Assembly (NCBI GenBank): GCA_963971575.1
Contig: OZ020616.1
Location: forward strand, 40,824,250-40,888,249
Source of the DNA: Liopterus haemorrhoidalis
Taxonomy: Eukaryota > Arthropoda > Insecta > Coleoptera > Dytiscidae
Direction of reading: 5' to 3'
Length of the DNA stretch: 64,000 nt
The notes below the pieces were generated by a model. That model searched no databases. It saw only the letters and a program-made list of their open reading frames with translations, and was not told the origin of the DNA. This document shows, piece by piece, positions 44,335 to 56,433 of this stretch; within the stretch, counting starts at the first letter, position 1, and the number at the start of each line of letters is the position of its first letter. Made by a program: the position numbers and the translations under genes.

Positions 44335-44337
44335 TTT

Positions 44338-45547
44338 AGGGTTTTGTAGGTATGACCATCAAAAAACCCTTATAACGTCACTCATGTGTTTGTCTGTCTG
44401 TCTATCTATACGGTAGAAATTGTAGCTAAAGGCTTAACATAGAAATAAAAGTTGAAATTTGGCATGCTTATACAACTCTTTGACTTACATGTAGGAAAAA
44501 TATTGAGAGTTCAAAAACACATCTCGCGATAAATATAAACAAATATGTAGTTAATAAAAAAAAAATATTTTTTTTAAATTTTGAGTGGCATATCAAATGA
44601 AACCTCTTAAAGCGTCGATCAACATGCAAATTTTTATATTTGAAATATCAATTTTTTTATCGTTGAGTTTTGAGGTATGAGTTTTTCGCCAAAAATGTGT
44701 CAGAAAACTTTTGTCCCCAAACCTATCTCCCAGAGGGGTTGATCTAAAAATCTAACAAAAAATCTTCATAATGAACATTGGTGGGAACCGGTATAGGTCA
44801 ACCGGAATTTTCAATCAGATAAGTTTTTAGAAAAATATCGATTTTTTGTGTTATTGATAAAATAATAATAATAATAATAATTTATTATGTGGTATCAAAA
44901 GAAAGCTCCTAAGACATAGATTAAGAAACAATAAGTTCTTTTTTTTTAAATTAGTTCTTTTTAACACGATTTTGGCCAAAAATGTACTAAAAAAGGTTTT
45001 ATCTCATCACTTATTACCTAAAGGGGTTAAAGTAAATATCTGAAAAAATTATAGGTAATGTACATTAATTTAAGCCGGAAACGTACTAGAGGAATTTTTG
45101 ATCAGATTGCGTTTTTGGAAAATATTTCAGTTTTTGTGTTTTTGACAAAATTAATTATTTTTTTTAATTCATGGCTAAATTATGGTTAATAAAATGAAAT
45201 ACTTATAAAACAAATAACACACTTAATAGTGAGAAATATGTTTCTGAAATTGAAAAAAATTAAGCCATTCATTAATATATTTCTTATTAATCAAATGCAG
45301 TTTTGAAAACGGGGCAAATGTAGACAAAAACGCTGAGATTTTTGGCAAATTATTTAAATTTTGTCGTTAAAAAAATTAAATGGGAGCTCTTAGTTCTCAA
45401 ATAAAGAATAAAAGTGATTATCAAAAAACTGTTGATTTTGATGTGATTATAGACCAATATTTCTAGACATCCAGTATTATGTTGGCTTCTTACAATTATT
45501 AAATACCTACAAAACCCTGAAATGTGAAAAATCACACTTCACATCAA
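44338..45547 (-). mobile_element. Repeat A copy 4, with internal duplication
   Basis: AGGGTTTTGTAGGTATGACC at one end and CACACTTCACATCAATTTTT at the other, between AATTTTT tracts. A block containing GGAATTTTTGATCAGATTGC occurs twice in diverged form (about 44740-44860 and 45010-45150), so part of the element is duplicated. No tRNA-like block and no long GTCT tract. Confidence 0.7.
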
Positions 45548-45549
45548 TT

Positions 45550-46293
45550 TTTTAAAACTCGATATAAGATTTACAACGCCGATATCCACGTTTTAAATTT
45601 CAACAAGTTTTAAATTTCGCCATATTACAACATATTTGTGTTTCGTTTTATATTTAGTTTTAGCATATAACTAGTTGTAAAACTTTTATGCAACCGGGCA
45701 TTAGTGTTAAATAACAACTTTTTTGACGATACAAACTATTTGTTGACAGACCTGCCGTGCCTTGATAATTAAAATGAATTCCGACATTGGCCTAAATGTA
45801 GAAACTAATGCTACCATCATGGTATTTGACCCCTATAGATAATATTTGCATTATTTTCAAGTTCAAAATTAGCATTTATTCGTAGAAGTGAAACAAATAT
45901 TTTCATAATGATATTATTGCAATTGTGGGTGATATCTCCCACATATCCGCCGGAAAACTTAAACTATAATCAACATTATCAACATTGTAATCTGTGAAAT
46001 ATGCTGATAATGTTAACATAGTTATTAGCGAGGTTTTAAAATCCTTATCATAGCTCTAGCATATGTGTTTATATTTGTTTATCTCCTGCAGCGAACATAA
46101 ATCTGTGATCTGCGTATTAACAGAAGTTGTGATGATGGAGGAATACAATCTCCGAGAACAAAGAAATAATTTATTGAAAACATGGAAACACTACTACGAA
46201 ATTTATAAACTGAAATTTTTTAATATTTAGTGAAATTTTTATAATTCAGGGACAACCTCAGGTAGACAGGCCATATTTAAAATAATCAAAATG
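45550..46293. other. No gene recognised
   Basis: No domain-bearing frame or terminal repeat noticed. Confidence 0.4.
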
Positions 46294-46301
46294 GTCTAGA
46301 G

Positions 46302-46678
46302 CAGCGTTCCCCAACCATTGGGGCGCGACCCATTTTTGGGTCGTGGAAATATAAAAATGGGTCGTGACTTGCGACCACTTATGTATATAAAATTCAGCTC
46401 TGACTGTAATTAAAAATAAATATAGAAATCGACTTCAAAGCATTGACACAACGTTGAGGATTGCATTAACTAAGTCAATTGAAGCAAGAATAGACAATTT
46501 GGTGAACGAGAATCAGGAGCAGAAGAACCATTAGTATGTACTGGTATAAAATTATTATATGTTTATAAAATAAAATTATTGTCCTGCACTTGCATCATTT
46601 ATTTGCAACGCACATGGGTCGCCTTATAATTTTGTTATTATTTTTGGGTCGATAGACACCAAAGGTTGCAGAACGTTG
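46302..46678 (+). mobile_element. Short hAT derivative, duplication GTCTAGAG
   Basis: GTCTAGAG at 46294-46301 and 46679-46686 bounds ends CAGCGTTCCCCAACC and, inverted, CAACGTTCTGCAACC. It keeps the last codons of a transposase and little else. Confidence 0.9.
46427..46533 (+). pseudogene. hAT transposase, last 35 codons
   Basis: NRLQSIDTTLRIALTKS, then ARIDNLVNENQEQKNH and a stop. This corresponds to the RxRLxVExDLRxALSxxxPRIxxL end of ZBED/SCAND-type hAT transposases. Confidence 0.7.
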
Positions 46679-46864
46679 GTCTAGAGATATATGATGAGGT
46701 TGGAAAAGGAATGTTTATTTATTATTTTATAAAGACTTCAATAATAGTTGTAGGCAGGGTTGCCTCCTGTGTAGGCTGAACAGATTTTTTTTACAGAAAT
46801 AGAGTAAGCTTCGTCGCCAGATTCGTAGAAATGTTTTTGGCACCCTTGGCAAATAATGAAAATT

Positions 46865-46995
46865 AGTAAAATTTATTACCTCTCTAAATCCAACAAATGA
46901 TGAGGAATAAAAAAGGTCCTCAATCCAGAAATACAAGTGATGAGAAAAAATGGCCTCACTCTAGAAATACAAGTGATGAGCAAACAAAAAATGTA
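46865..46995 (-). repeat. Minisatellite related to 41957-42110
   Basis: AATACAAGTGATGAG and a GGTCCTCA/GGCCTCAC part alternate about three times. On the minus strand this matches the TGAGGACC(T)n-GCTC-TCACTTG unit of the 41.96-kb insertion. Confidence 0.55.
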
Positions 46996-47755
46996 AAGAG
47001 GATATTACTTAGAAAAGAGTATAATACTCTAAAAAAGAGTATGTCTGGGTAGCCTACTCCTGTGTGTCCACTGCCCATGTGCTAGCATACGTGGGACCAC
47101 CCCTAGAATCGAGTCTAAATGCCGCAAGTGTTGATGTTTGAACACCTGTGCGATTTGGGATCGATTCTAGTGGGGGCAGTCTCGTGATTGTTGACGCACA
47201 GTGGCTCTGATTATATGTTATTAATGGGGTATTTATGGGGTTAGTAAATGTAAATTCATTTCTTTATTTTACTGGGTATTTCATTGAATATCCTCGGACC
47301 ATTTTAATGAGAGTTAAATGTATACACTACAAATGTGGATGTTAAGTACATCATGAGCATATTATTAGGGAATTATGAATCTAAACCTAATATTACAAAA
47401 GTTATTGAGACTTTATTAAAAAACCATATCTCAAATAAAAAAAGTTTCAATATAATCTGCATTTTTCATAGCTACATATCTTATTAAGATAAAATTAATA
47501 TTAAAAATCAAGTATTAATAATTTATTATAAATAAATTAAAAATAATAAATAATTATTAAGACTTGATTTTTACATTAATTCATAGTAGTAAAATAGATG
47601 GCTATGAAACATGGATTTATAGCCCAAGGAAGGAAAAAAGTCAAATACTTATTTAATAAAAACCAAGAAATTGAAAATAAAAATCACCTTTTTCATTAAC
47701 AAAAATTAAATTATAAACAAAATTAAATTAATATATAAGCCCACCTTTGTCGGTA
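46996..47755. repeat. Repeat D pair, otherwise nothing seen
   Basis: At 47085-47220 ATCGAGTCTAAATGCCGC and GGGATCGATTCTAGTGGGGG belong to repeat D. The rest is AT-rich without genes. Confidence 0.4.
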
Positions 47756-47762
47756 AGAACAG

Positions 47763-47830
47763 GGTCGTCTTAGGCCATACAGGGGCCCTTGGGCATAGAG
47801 AGTTTGGGGCCCTTTTAGAAAAAAAAAAAA
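47763..47830. repeat. hAT-like end with GGGGCCC motifs
   Basis: CAGGGTCGTCTTAGGCC with GGGGCCCTTGGGC is typical of one hAT terminus type. A related end (CAGTGCCGTAACTAATC, GGGGCCC) lies at 50413-50495. Confidence 0.45.
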
Positions 47831-47925
47831 AAATTTGATTGAAAACATCAGAAGTATTTTTATTTAGTGACTTTATTGGTTATTATGGTTAGCTTTATAC
47901 AAATCAAATATAAGTGAAGTGATTA

Positions 47926-48160
47926 CTATTTTGAGAATTGGACTAACGTTAACGATGATGGTTTCTTCCGGGATTTCTCTTGTGCAAAATCTTGTATTAT
48001 GTCCTCAAAGTCTAATATTTGAAGGATATCACTTACAATGCACATGATTGACAAATTAGTAAGTCGTTCTTGTAACATAGTCGTTCGTAATTCATTTTTT
48101 TATTCTTTTTAGCCGTGAAAAAGAGCGCTCTCCACTACAGACTATATACTTGTAAAAAAT
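47926..48160 (-). pseudogene. hAT transposase dimerisation domain
   Basis: On the minus strand YIVCSGERSFSRLKRIKN, LRTTMLQERLTNLSIM and FEDIIQDFAQEKSRK run without a stop to a TAG at 47926. The SxERSFSxLKxIKxxLRxxMxxxRLxxLxxL pattern is diagnostic of hAT family C-termini. No upstream ribonuclease-like core is readable. It belongs with the hAT-like end at 47763. Confidence 0.8.
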
Positions 48161-48264
48161 ACGTATATTTTGACATATAAGGAATGCGTGCAAAAATTCT
48201 TCTTAAAACTTCTTTACTTAAATTAGTAATATGATTTCGTACTATCTATAATATTCGCATTGTA

Positions 48265-48375
48265 TAATTATATTGAAGTTGGCTTATTCTAAAAAAAATT
48301 ATCAAAAGCCTCAATCAAACGGTAAAAGTTACTAGATTTGAAAATCTACTCCCGTTTAAACCAAAGAAATCGCTT
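48265..48375 (-). repeat. Repeat B fragment
   Basis: Inverted copy of TTTCTTTGGTTTAAACGGG, GATTTTCAAATCTAGTAAC and GCTTTTGATAA from repeat B. Confidence 0.6.
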
Positions 48376-48410
48376 ATAGCGACAATAAATCTTTCTTAGT
48401 CAATGACCTG

Positions 48411-49643
48411 CAGCAGCGGATCCCAAACTTGATTTGTCACGGAACCTTTATAAGATTTTCCACAGATTTCGGAACCCTTGCCATACATATATTCTAGAGA
48501 CCCTCCCCATTTTAATATGACATTAATTAAAACAAATATTGGCTTAGTGATACGTAATTTATTACATATAGAAAAGACTCAAAATAAAATACTTTCCAAT
48601 TTTAAGTTTCTTGTTTTCGTGTGGAACTAGATTTTGTAATCTAGTGCAGTGTTTTTCAACCGGTGGTCCGCGGACCACAAATGGTCCTTAGTAACATTTA
48701 GTGGTCCGCGAAAGACTTATGGTAATTTTTGAGATTATTTGTTAATTTTTTTATGATCTTTTGTTCATTTTCTGTGATTCTTGTTCATTTTTCAGTAATT
48801 TTTTACTACTGAGATATTATATAGATGTAGAGTACATATATAATAAATTTGTTTAATTGTACATTTATTTTTTGAAGTCCGCGGTAGAAAATTTAATATT
48901 TTACTGGTCCGTGGCACGTTTTCGGTTGAGAAGGCTTTTAATAATTGAATGAGACTTTGAGACCGATTGTTTTGACACAGTAAATCGGGTTTTATAAGAC
49001 AATTTAGGTAAAAAATGTCTATTAGTGCCTGATTTTTAAATAATAAATCAGAAATATTACTTTGACAACTGCTTAACTTATGACATGACAAATTAAATAA
49101 AAATATGACATTTGAAATATAAACTGACATTTTTTGGGCAGTTTAGCCAACATTTACAAATAACTTAATATTTGAGATGCAGGATACATGCCTGTATCTC
49201 ATTAAAAAAAGAAATAAATATCTACTTCCGCAGGAAGCTAAGAAATGGATATAAGATGTTCACTTTTGTAAGGACAAACTAGATCTGGTTATTTTGGTTA
49301 CTTTTATTGTGTATTACTGACTTTAAATGTCAATTATAAATATTCCTTACGCTATAAAAGCGACTTTAGGTTTCTAGGTTATGATCATGATAATTAATAT
49401 ATCTTTTTTCTTTATGACATATGTCAAATGGATCGACATTTTAAAAAAGTGACATTTTTTAATACCAACATGATATAAAATTTCAAAGATGCAAACTATT
49501 CAAAACAAAATTTCCTCTTGTTGTTCTTACAAAAGTGAACAGGTTATATTAATCATATATATTATGACACCTTGTCTAGCGGAACCACTTGAAATTTTCC
49601 AAAAAAATTCTAGGGTTCCGCGGAACCATTTTGGGAAACACTG
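48411..49643. mobile_element. hAT ends like 41594, with nested repeats
   Basis: CAGCAGCGGATCCCAAACTT at the left and GGTTCCGCGGAACC...TTTGGGAAACACTG at the right are inverted versions of the 41594 family ends. Target duplications do not match, so the two ends may come from different events. A second hAT end (CAGTGTTTTTCAACCGGTGG) begins at 48647 and repeat C copy 2 lies at 49257. Confidence 0.5.
49257..49542. mobile_element. Repeat C copy 2, short version
   Basis: TGTTCACTTTTGTAAGGACA and, inverted, CTGTTCACTTTTGTAAGAAC at the ends; 286 bp. The internal AAACTAGATCTGG motif is shared with copy 1 near 35440. Confidence 0.65.
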
Positions 49644-49649
49644 GCCTAA

Positions 49650-50575
49650 AATGTCACAAAACAAAGGTTGTATATTTAATATTTTCAAACCATCAAGAAT
49701 AATAAATATATTATTCAAACCATTCAATAAATTTTTATAATTCACAATAACTAAAACACACAATTTTATTTAATTTTTATAACACGACTTATAAGTTTTT
49801 TAAAGACACTATCTTCTTTAAAATTCAAATATTAGCACTCACAAAAATCTTTGAAAATTCGTTGATTGGATCTATCAAGTCTATCGGCTGGAAGTTGTGA
49901 TTCCAGTGGATGGAAACAAACTAAAAATGTTGCAAAGGCCGTGATACGGAGCTTTACCCATCTCTCCACCACCTCCCATCCCCCCTTGACCCCGGCTCGA
50001 GTGCCCCCCTCCTGTTTATTGGTTAGTCACTCAGATGTATATGGATAACCTTGTTAACACATTAACAAACATTGGCGCACGTTTAAAGCTCTTGGATACT
50101 TAAAAGCAACACTTGCAAAAAAAAAAAACATTTTTTTTTAAATATAGTATTATATAATAATACAGATTTTGGTTTTAATGACATATTTGAAAAACTGAGG
50201 TTGGTCTGGCCAAAAGTAAACCTAATGAAAAGTGCAAAAAAATATATATTAAAAAAAATTAAACTCTTATAAAAATTTATTGAATTATATAAAAAGGCAT
50301 TTGACTTTTTTCAAATTTTGAAAATAATATAATAGTTACAAAATATAATTATTTTATTATGTTTCGAAAAAAAAAACAAATACATGTATCAGGTTGAGAC
50401 ACCTAAAAACAGTGCCGTAACTAATCAGGTGTAACAGGTGCACAGACATAGAGCCCAGGACAAAAGGGGGCCAGAAAATCATCAATGGGGCCCAATTGAA
50501 ACAGTGAATTATTTTTTTTGTACTTTTTTTGCAACTAAACCTGTACAGGTTTAAAAATAAAATTATTATTTCTAA
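49650..50575. other. No gene recognised
   Basis: The 60-codon plus frame at 49866 shows no domain. Poly-A and poly-T runs and one hAT-like end (50413) are visible. Confidence 0.35.
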
Positions 50576-50577
50576 AT

Positions 50578-51536
50578 ATAGGGAAATGAATTTAAGATCG
50601 TAGTGTCGCGGTGGTCAATATTGAAACGTAGGTAGAGGGTACTTAATATTATTGTCACATAGCTGTGGAAGTAAAATTATAGGAATAAATATATTTTACA
50701 ATATTTTGTGAACCTGTTTTACTATTTTATCAACAAGTATATACAAATGTTTATAAAACCATTTAAAAAATAAAAAATAAATAAGTAAATAAAAACTATA
50801 TTTTGTAATGTAGGTTATGGTGATACCAAAATAGTGGATTTTTTCAAGTACATAACTGGAATTCAAAATTATCGCGTTGTATATGAAGGAGAGGAAGTGT
50901 AACCAAATTTTCAACCAATGGCCCACTTTTTTTCTTTTCTTATCCAAGCTTTACGACAATTTACAACTTCCTCGATTCCAAGCTTTGTTATTAATTTAAC
51001 ATTGTCTGAAGTAGATGGATATTTCTGGAACGATAATTCATGGTTCTTCTTTTACCTTGACTTGCACATAGGTACACAACAATAATATCTACCCATTTTA
51101 TTGGACTTTTCAAAAACAAATCGACATACACAAACTTAAGCAGTATGACTAATGCCAAAGACTTCTACTCTGAAGTAAGTCATTAAAAGTTCACCACTTA
51201 GAATCTTTCTTATCTGGAAATGCCGATATTTTAAATAATCAACTACGAAAATTTTATCCCCATAACGTACAACAATCACAAAATATGGTTTTTATTATTA
51301 TTTTTTTTTTTTTTCTAGAGACGTGTCATACAAAAAAATGCCTTTATAAACATTTGTATATACTTACTTGTTGATAAACTAGTAAAACAGGTTCACAGAA
51401 TATTGTAAAATATATTTATTCCTATAATTTTACTTTCACAGCTATGTAACAATAACATTAAGTACCATCTACCTACATTTCAAAATTGACCACCGCGACG
51501 CAATGATCTGAAATTTATTTCCCTATGGTTATGTCT
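50578..51536. mobile_element. MITE with about 200-bp terminal inverted repeats
   Basis: ATAGGGAAATGAATTT and GTCGCGGTGGTCAA at the left have clear inverted partners at the right end (TTGACCACCGCGACG, AAATTTATTTCCCTAT). The arms extend through AACCTGTTTTACTA to about 50770/51335. No transposase or target duplication seen. Confidence 0.7.
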
Positions 51537-52220
51537 AAAAATATATAATACTAGCTGGTGTGCCCATTGTATCACCCTTCATCTCTGGTCACAGAATCTC
51601 GTGTGTTTTTTTGTTTGCTTATAAAAGTGTGAAGGCATAAAAAAGAGACTTCAGCCTGCCAAAGGATTTTATGAACGTTTTGGTCCAAATCAGATTTTCT
51701 TACGATAATTACGTAAATAGTTCTGAGCATTTTTGTTTTTAAGGAACTTGTTTCAATATTTTAACGTTTTCGCTTAATTTTAATTTATTTACAAAAATTC
51801 AGGACTCCTAGAGTCATAAAAGCAGGCCTATTTTGCCATAAAAGATACCATGAACAAATCAGTGAAATCGTTCTTTAGTTTTGAGGTAACATACATACAT
51901 ACATAAATACAAAAGAACTGATTTATATATTGGTATGTACTAGATCATTTCTATATTAGATAAGAGAATGGAAGACAGTAGTTCAGGATAAAATTGAATG
52001 GAAGGAGCGAGAATATGATGATAATATTTCGAATAAATTACATGATTTTTATTTAAACTGACATGTACCTATAAACTGTCAATAGTTTATGTAGAGAAGA
52101 GAGCTACATTCTAGTACTACTTTCAGTGAATTTACACTGACATTAGCTTCAACACGTGTGTGGATTATTTTTGCCAAAGTTGAAACTGAAAGTAAATGAC
52201 AATCATATTTGAACTGTTGA
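51537..52220. other. No gene recognised
   Basis: A short CATA run at 51892-51905; nothing else. Confidence 0.4.
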
Positions 52221-52443
52221 GAAAAAATGTGTTAATTGTGAATTTTCACAAATTTCAGGATTTAATAAGCGACTCTCGAAAAACCGACGCCTTTTGCGGG
52301 TACTTCTACAGAGCAAATCATCCCTCTTATTTTCCCACTTGTGAGTTGTACATTACAAATTACGAATTAATAATGCCTATAATTTTCAAAGGTTGCTCAC
52401 AGGGAACTAGTAAGTGAAGACCAACAAAAGGTTTAAATATTAA

Positions 52444-52575
52444 GGGCCAGTTTCTGAAAGCTTAGCTTAATTTAATCTTTTGGTTAAACTCGGTTACTAT
52501 ATAACAATCCCATAAGTAACCATAGCAATCATTAACTATTTGGTTATAGTTAACTAGGCTTTCAGAAACCGGCTC
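52444..52575. mobile_element. 132-bp Harbinger-type MITE
   Basis: TAA at 52441-52443 and 52576-52578; ends GGGCCAGTTTCTGAAAGC and, inverted, GAGCCGGTTTCTGAAAGC. Confidence 0.75.
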
Positions 52576-52689
52576 TAAATATTCTGCACATATTTTGCAG
52601 TTGAAACAATTTTGAAATTAATGTATATTTTGACGACCTCGAATATATATCTTACTGGAGTTGGTGTATTTTACCGGGATTTTAGGTCA

Positions 52690-52775
52690 AAAAGAAAAAA
52701 CATCAAAGTATTGAATATCCAATACCGGTTTCGATAACTTTATTATCTTCCTCAGTTGATTCAATTGTAATTTTT
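52690..52775 (-). repeat. Penelope-type 3' tail
   Basis: Inverted it reads TGAGGAAGATAATAAAG, TTATCGAAACCGGTATTGG, the same signature as the PLE-1 arms. Confidence 0.55.
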
Positions 52776-53249
52776 TAAATTATTCGAAAAAACTATCTGA
52801 TCATAAATTCTTGTTCATTTAAAAGTATTCCAGTTCACATTAATGTACATTATTGCAGATTTTTAAACCAGTTTTTCTGGGAGATTGGATGGAGAACAAA
52901 AGCTTTTGACACATTTTTTTTGTTGCAAAAACTGGGTCAACAAATTAAAAAATATTTTAATTTTTGGCGTTTCAGTATTTTTCCTGTAGATTAGATACAG
53001 TCTTTATTCGTGCCTTGCGGCTTTGAATGGAGTACAGTTCTTACATAAGTAACCCATAATTAACTTTTTGATATATATAACAAAAATAAAACAAAAATCC
53101 TGTATTTTTCCTGTATACATGTCAAAAAAACTTCACACGCATGTTAAATTTCAACTCCTTAGGTCTACCTATTTGGCTACAATTTCTACCATACAAACAG
53201 ACACATGAGTGACGGTATAAGGGTGTCTTGGTTTTATCTACGAAATCGT

Positions 53250-53940
53250 AAAAAATTGTTACCAATACTATGAAAAGTTTCACAGAAGCGATTGACGGTG
53301 TTAAGGGAGGAAGAGAAGCTGATGTCTCTCGCTGTGTGCAATATATTTTTCTTTTAAGGAAACTTTTGTTTGAAAACATTATATTGTAAATCTTTAATTT
53401 CATTACTTTTCTGAGAAACCTCAAATTTTTTATTCTCTTTTCCTGGTCATAGAAAAAATAAGAAAAAAGAGAGAAAAAGTAAATATCACGATCCATAAAG
53501 TATTAAAAAGTTTACGTAGACAACATTATATCTAAAGTAGGTGTTGTAACCAGAAGTATAATTGGGATGTTCTTTAGGGAAGGAAAATCATTATTAAAAT
53601 GGAATTTTAACTCCATATACCTACGTTTACAAATAAAATCATGTAAAATATAGTAATATTACATTTTATGATTTAATATATGTTATGGCTAGTTGCTAAA
53701 GAACTTTTATTCGATATTATCGATAAACAAATATTGATACATTCTCAGTATCGCATATCCCTAATTACGTATGTATATGTAAATATGTCCTAACACTATT
53801 TATTAAAAGATATACTTTTAACTCCATCGATTGAAAGCTGATGATGAAAGATAATGATGATTTCCTTATGGATTATTGTTCAGGAATTTTGTATTTTCGG
53901 TTTGCATTCTTGGTTGAATTCTAGTATTTACGGTACATAC
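53250..53940. other. No gene recognised
   Basis: The 124-codon minus frame at 53122-53496 starts in repeat A and has no domain. Confidence 0.4.
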
Positions 53941-53942
53941 TA

Positions 53943-54763
53943 TATGCAAAGGAAGGAGTATTTGCAGATGACGTAGTAATAATAGCAAAAGGAAGAAACG
54001 AATTGCAAGAAAATCTAAATATATGGAATAAAACATTCAAAGAATATAATATGACAATGAACAAAAGTAAGACTAAATTTATGATTATTGGAGCAGATGA
54101 AGACTTAAATATAAGAATAGAGGACACGAACATAGAACAAGTCAAGAATAACAGATATCTAGGAGTAGATATACGAGATGATGGAAAACAGGAAATGGAG
54201 ATAAACACAAGAATTGAGAAAGCAATGAAACTCTACTATGATATAAATAGTACTCTTATTAACAAAAAATAAATAACAAAAGAGACAAAAATGAATATAT
54301 TTAAAACAATATACAGACCGGTACTGACTTTCGGATGCGAAACGTGGACACTTTCAAGAAGGGAAAAGAATAAAATACAAGCTGCAGAAATGAAGTATTT
54401 AAGAAAGGTGAAAGGAGTGACTAAAATGGATAGAATTAAAAGTACGGAGATAAGGAAAGAACTTAACATAGAAGCAATAGATAAATTCATAGAAAATAGG
54501 CAACTAAGCTGGTGGGGACATATGCACAGACTACAAGAAACAAGAAAAGTGAAGCAAGTCTGGGAGACAAGAACATACGGAAATAACAAAATAGGAAGAC
54601 CAAGAAACACATGGGACAAAACAATAAAAGATATATTAGAAGAGAGAGGAAAAACGACTGTAGAAGCCAAAAAAATGACAAAGAATAAAAAAGAATGGGC
54701 TAACTTCGTATATAAATTCGTAGATACGCATTTTACGCCATATATGGAGCCTACACCATATAT
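53943..54763 (+). pseudogene. LINE ORF2: RT from FADD to C-terminus
   Basis: Opens with YAKEGVFADDVVIIAKG (FADD at 53961-53972), so it starts at RT motif C. KTKFMIIG and NRYLGVDI follow. One in-frame TAA at 54270 is the only stop. Then YRPVLTFGCETWTLS, EMKYLRKVKGVTKMDRI, LSWWGHMHRLQETR and GRPRNTWD give the standard C-terminal region of arthropod endonuclease-reverse transcriptases. The frame continues past 54763 but enters a TA repeat, so I end the protein-like part there. A 5'-truncated LINE. Confidence 0.85.
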
Positions 54764-54884
54764 GGTAGAAGGCTTTTATATATATATATATACTATATGC
54801 AAACGTGTGTTATGTTTAAATTCATTATTTTGGGGTGCTGCAGCTCTGCAGCTCTTAAGTACCAGCCGCCACTGCAGTATATAA

Positions 54885-55256
54885 ATTTGAGAGTCAATAT
54901 TACATGTAACTTAACGTCTACAGCGGATATTGACTATATTAGAATTTTTCTTAATCGTGTTTTGAAAAAAAAAAAAAACCTTTAATTATTTCAAAGGTTT
55001 AATAGTTTCTTTTTAAAAAATAATGAAATGAAAGGATCTGTTATCAATATTAAAGTGGTTGTTAGAACACCCCTAATTTATATTTTCAGAAAAAAGCTTT
55101 TTGAAAGTTATTTATAGTACGCTTTAGAGCTAAAATTATCAATTAATTGTCTATTATGTGTTTTCTATAAGCTAATTTTGTAAACTCTCATTATAACCTA
55201 TTGCTCCTTCTTCCTTATTATTATACTAGCTGAAAAAACTGCATTTCGTACTTTTT
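54885..55256. other. No gene recognised
   Basis: AT-rich with an A-run at about 54965. Confidence 0.4.
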
Positions 55257-55550
55257 AGGGTTTTGTAGGTATGACTAAAAAAACCTTATAACTTCGTTCA
55301 TGTGTCTGTCGGTTCGGTGGAAATTGCAAGCAAACGGCTGAATATAGAAAGTTGAATTTTGGCAAGCTTTTTGACCCAAATATGGAAAAACTAGAGAAAG
55401 TAAAAAAAAAAAACATATCGCGGGAAAAATATGTGTTGAATGATAACATGTACCCAACCCAAATTTTTTTATGGATAACCAAATGAAACCTTTTGTGCCT
55501 GAATAACCAAATAAATTTTTATTTTTGAAAAGTAAAATTCTGAAAACTAT
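55257..55550 (-). mobile_element. Repeat A copy 6, partial
   Basis: Starts AGGGTTTTGTAGGTATGACT after CTTTTT and follows the family through GGTTCGGTGGAAATTGCAAG and GAAAGTTGAATTTTGGCA. It is lost after about 300 bp. Confidence 0.7.
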
Positions 55551-55626
55551 CGGCGCTGTTTGGACTATGTTGGAGATGGCTAACCACTGCACTTACAGGG
55601 ATATTGATGCATGCTAAGGTATACCC

Positions 55627-56050
55627 ATGACTCGAACCAATAAAATTATACATGAACATCTGGCCGTCAGGAAGCTTTGTGCTTGGTGGATACCGCACCA
55701 GTTAAATTATTTTCAAAAGAAGGCGCGTGTGGAGTGGAGCAAGAAAATGCTCATTAAATATGATAAAGCTGTCTACCAGGTCGTAACAGGTGACGAAACA
55801 TGGATTTATTGCTACGAACCAGAAAGTTAACGACAGTCGGCTCAGTGGATCTTTCAAGATGAAGACAAACCAGTTAAAGTGAAACGTTAAAGTGAAACGC
55901 TTCATTCTTTGAATGTACGGGTCATATTGCCAAAGTTCCCCTGGAACATTGTCGTACAGTCACTGCTGTACAGTGACCATAAGGCAAAATCTTTCTGCAT
56001 CGTGACAATACAAGACCACATACTAAAACTAGGATTACCTATGGACACTG
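55627..56050 (+). pseudogene. mariner transposase, central part
   Basis: IHEHLAVRKLCAWWIPHQL, then KARVEWSKKMLIKYDKAV and VVTGDETWIYCYEPES give the linker and first catalytic Asp of SETMAR-type mariners. After a stop and frameshifts, FLHRDNTRPHTKTRI carries the second Asp. The N-terminal DNA-binding part and the last Asp are missing, and no TIRs are visible. Confidence 0.8.
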
Positions 56051-56302
56051 TATATTATGACCAATGGCGACATCACCGTCATTAACAGTCCAAATAAATA
56101 TTGGGAGTATTAGAAATTCAAATGGAAAAAAAAGATAATTTTTACAGAAACAGTAAATTTATGTGAAACTTTTCCCAAAAATTTACTCTTTCTGTAAAGA
56201 TTATCTAATTTTTTATTTCAAACTAATATTTCTTTGGACTCTTAATGGCGGAGATGTCACATTTGGCCACACTGTCATAGTATACAGTGTCTGTAGGACT
56301 AC
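56042..56302. mobile_element. Fold-back element, 260 bp
   Basis: GACACTGTATATTATGACC at the left has its inverse near GTCATAGTATACAGTGTC at the right. ACAGTCCAAATAAATATT and AATATTTCTTTGGACTCT pair further in, as do the TTTTTACAGAAACAGTAAAT and ATTTACTCTTTCTGTAAAGA parts. Nearly the whole element folds on itself. Confidence 0.65.
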
Positions 56303-56433
56303 TCAGTTCCTGACAGAATGACGAAAATTTCGAAAATTTCTGAAAAGACACCTGAACGATGGGGCGTGTGCTTTTAGGATTGGTTTCAATATATAGTAAA
56401 TTGCATTGAACATAAAGTTGAATATTTAAAAAA

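Larger units (their letters stand above)
52225..53249 (+). mobile_element. Repeat A copy 8, old and interrupted
   Basis: GTGAATTTTCACAAATTTCA at 52232 is its 5' palindrome region. ATCTGATCATAAATTCTTG (52797), CAACTCCTTAGGTCTACC (53151), GAGTGACGGTATAAGGGT and TTATCTACGAAATCGTA form the rest in order. A Harbinger MITE and a Penelope tail interrupt it. Confidence 0.55.

Noticed and set aside
54236..54681. Minus frames of 64-144 codons
   Set aside because: Antisense shadows of the LINE RT C-terminal region.
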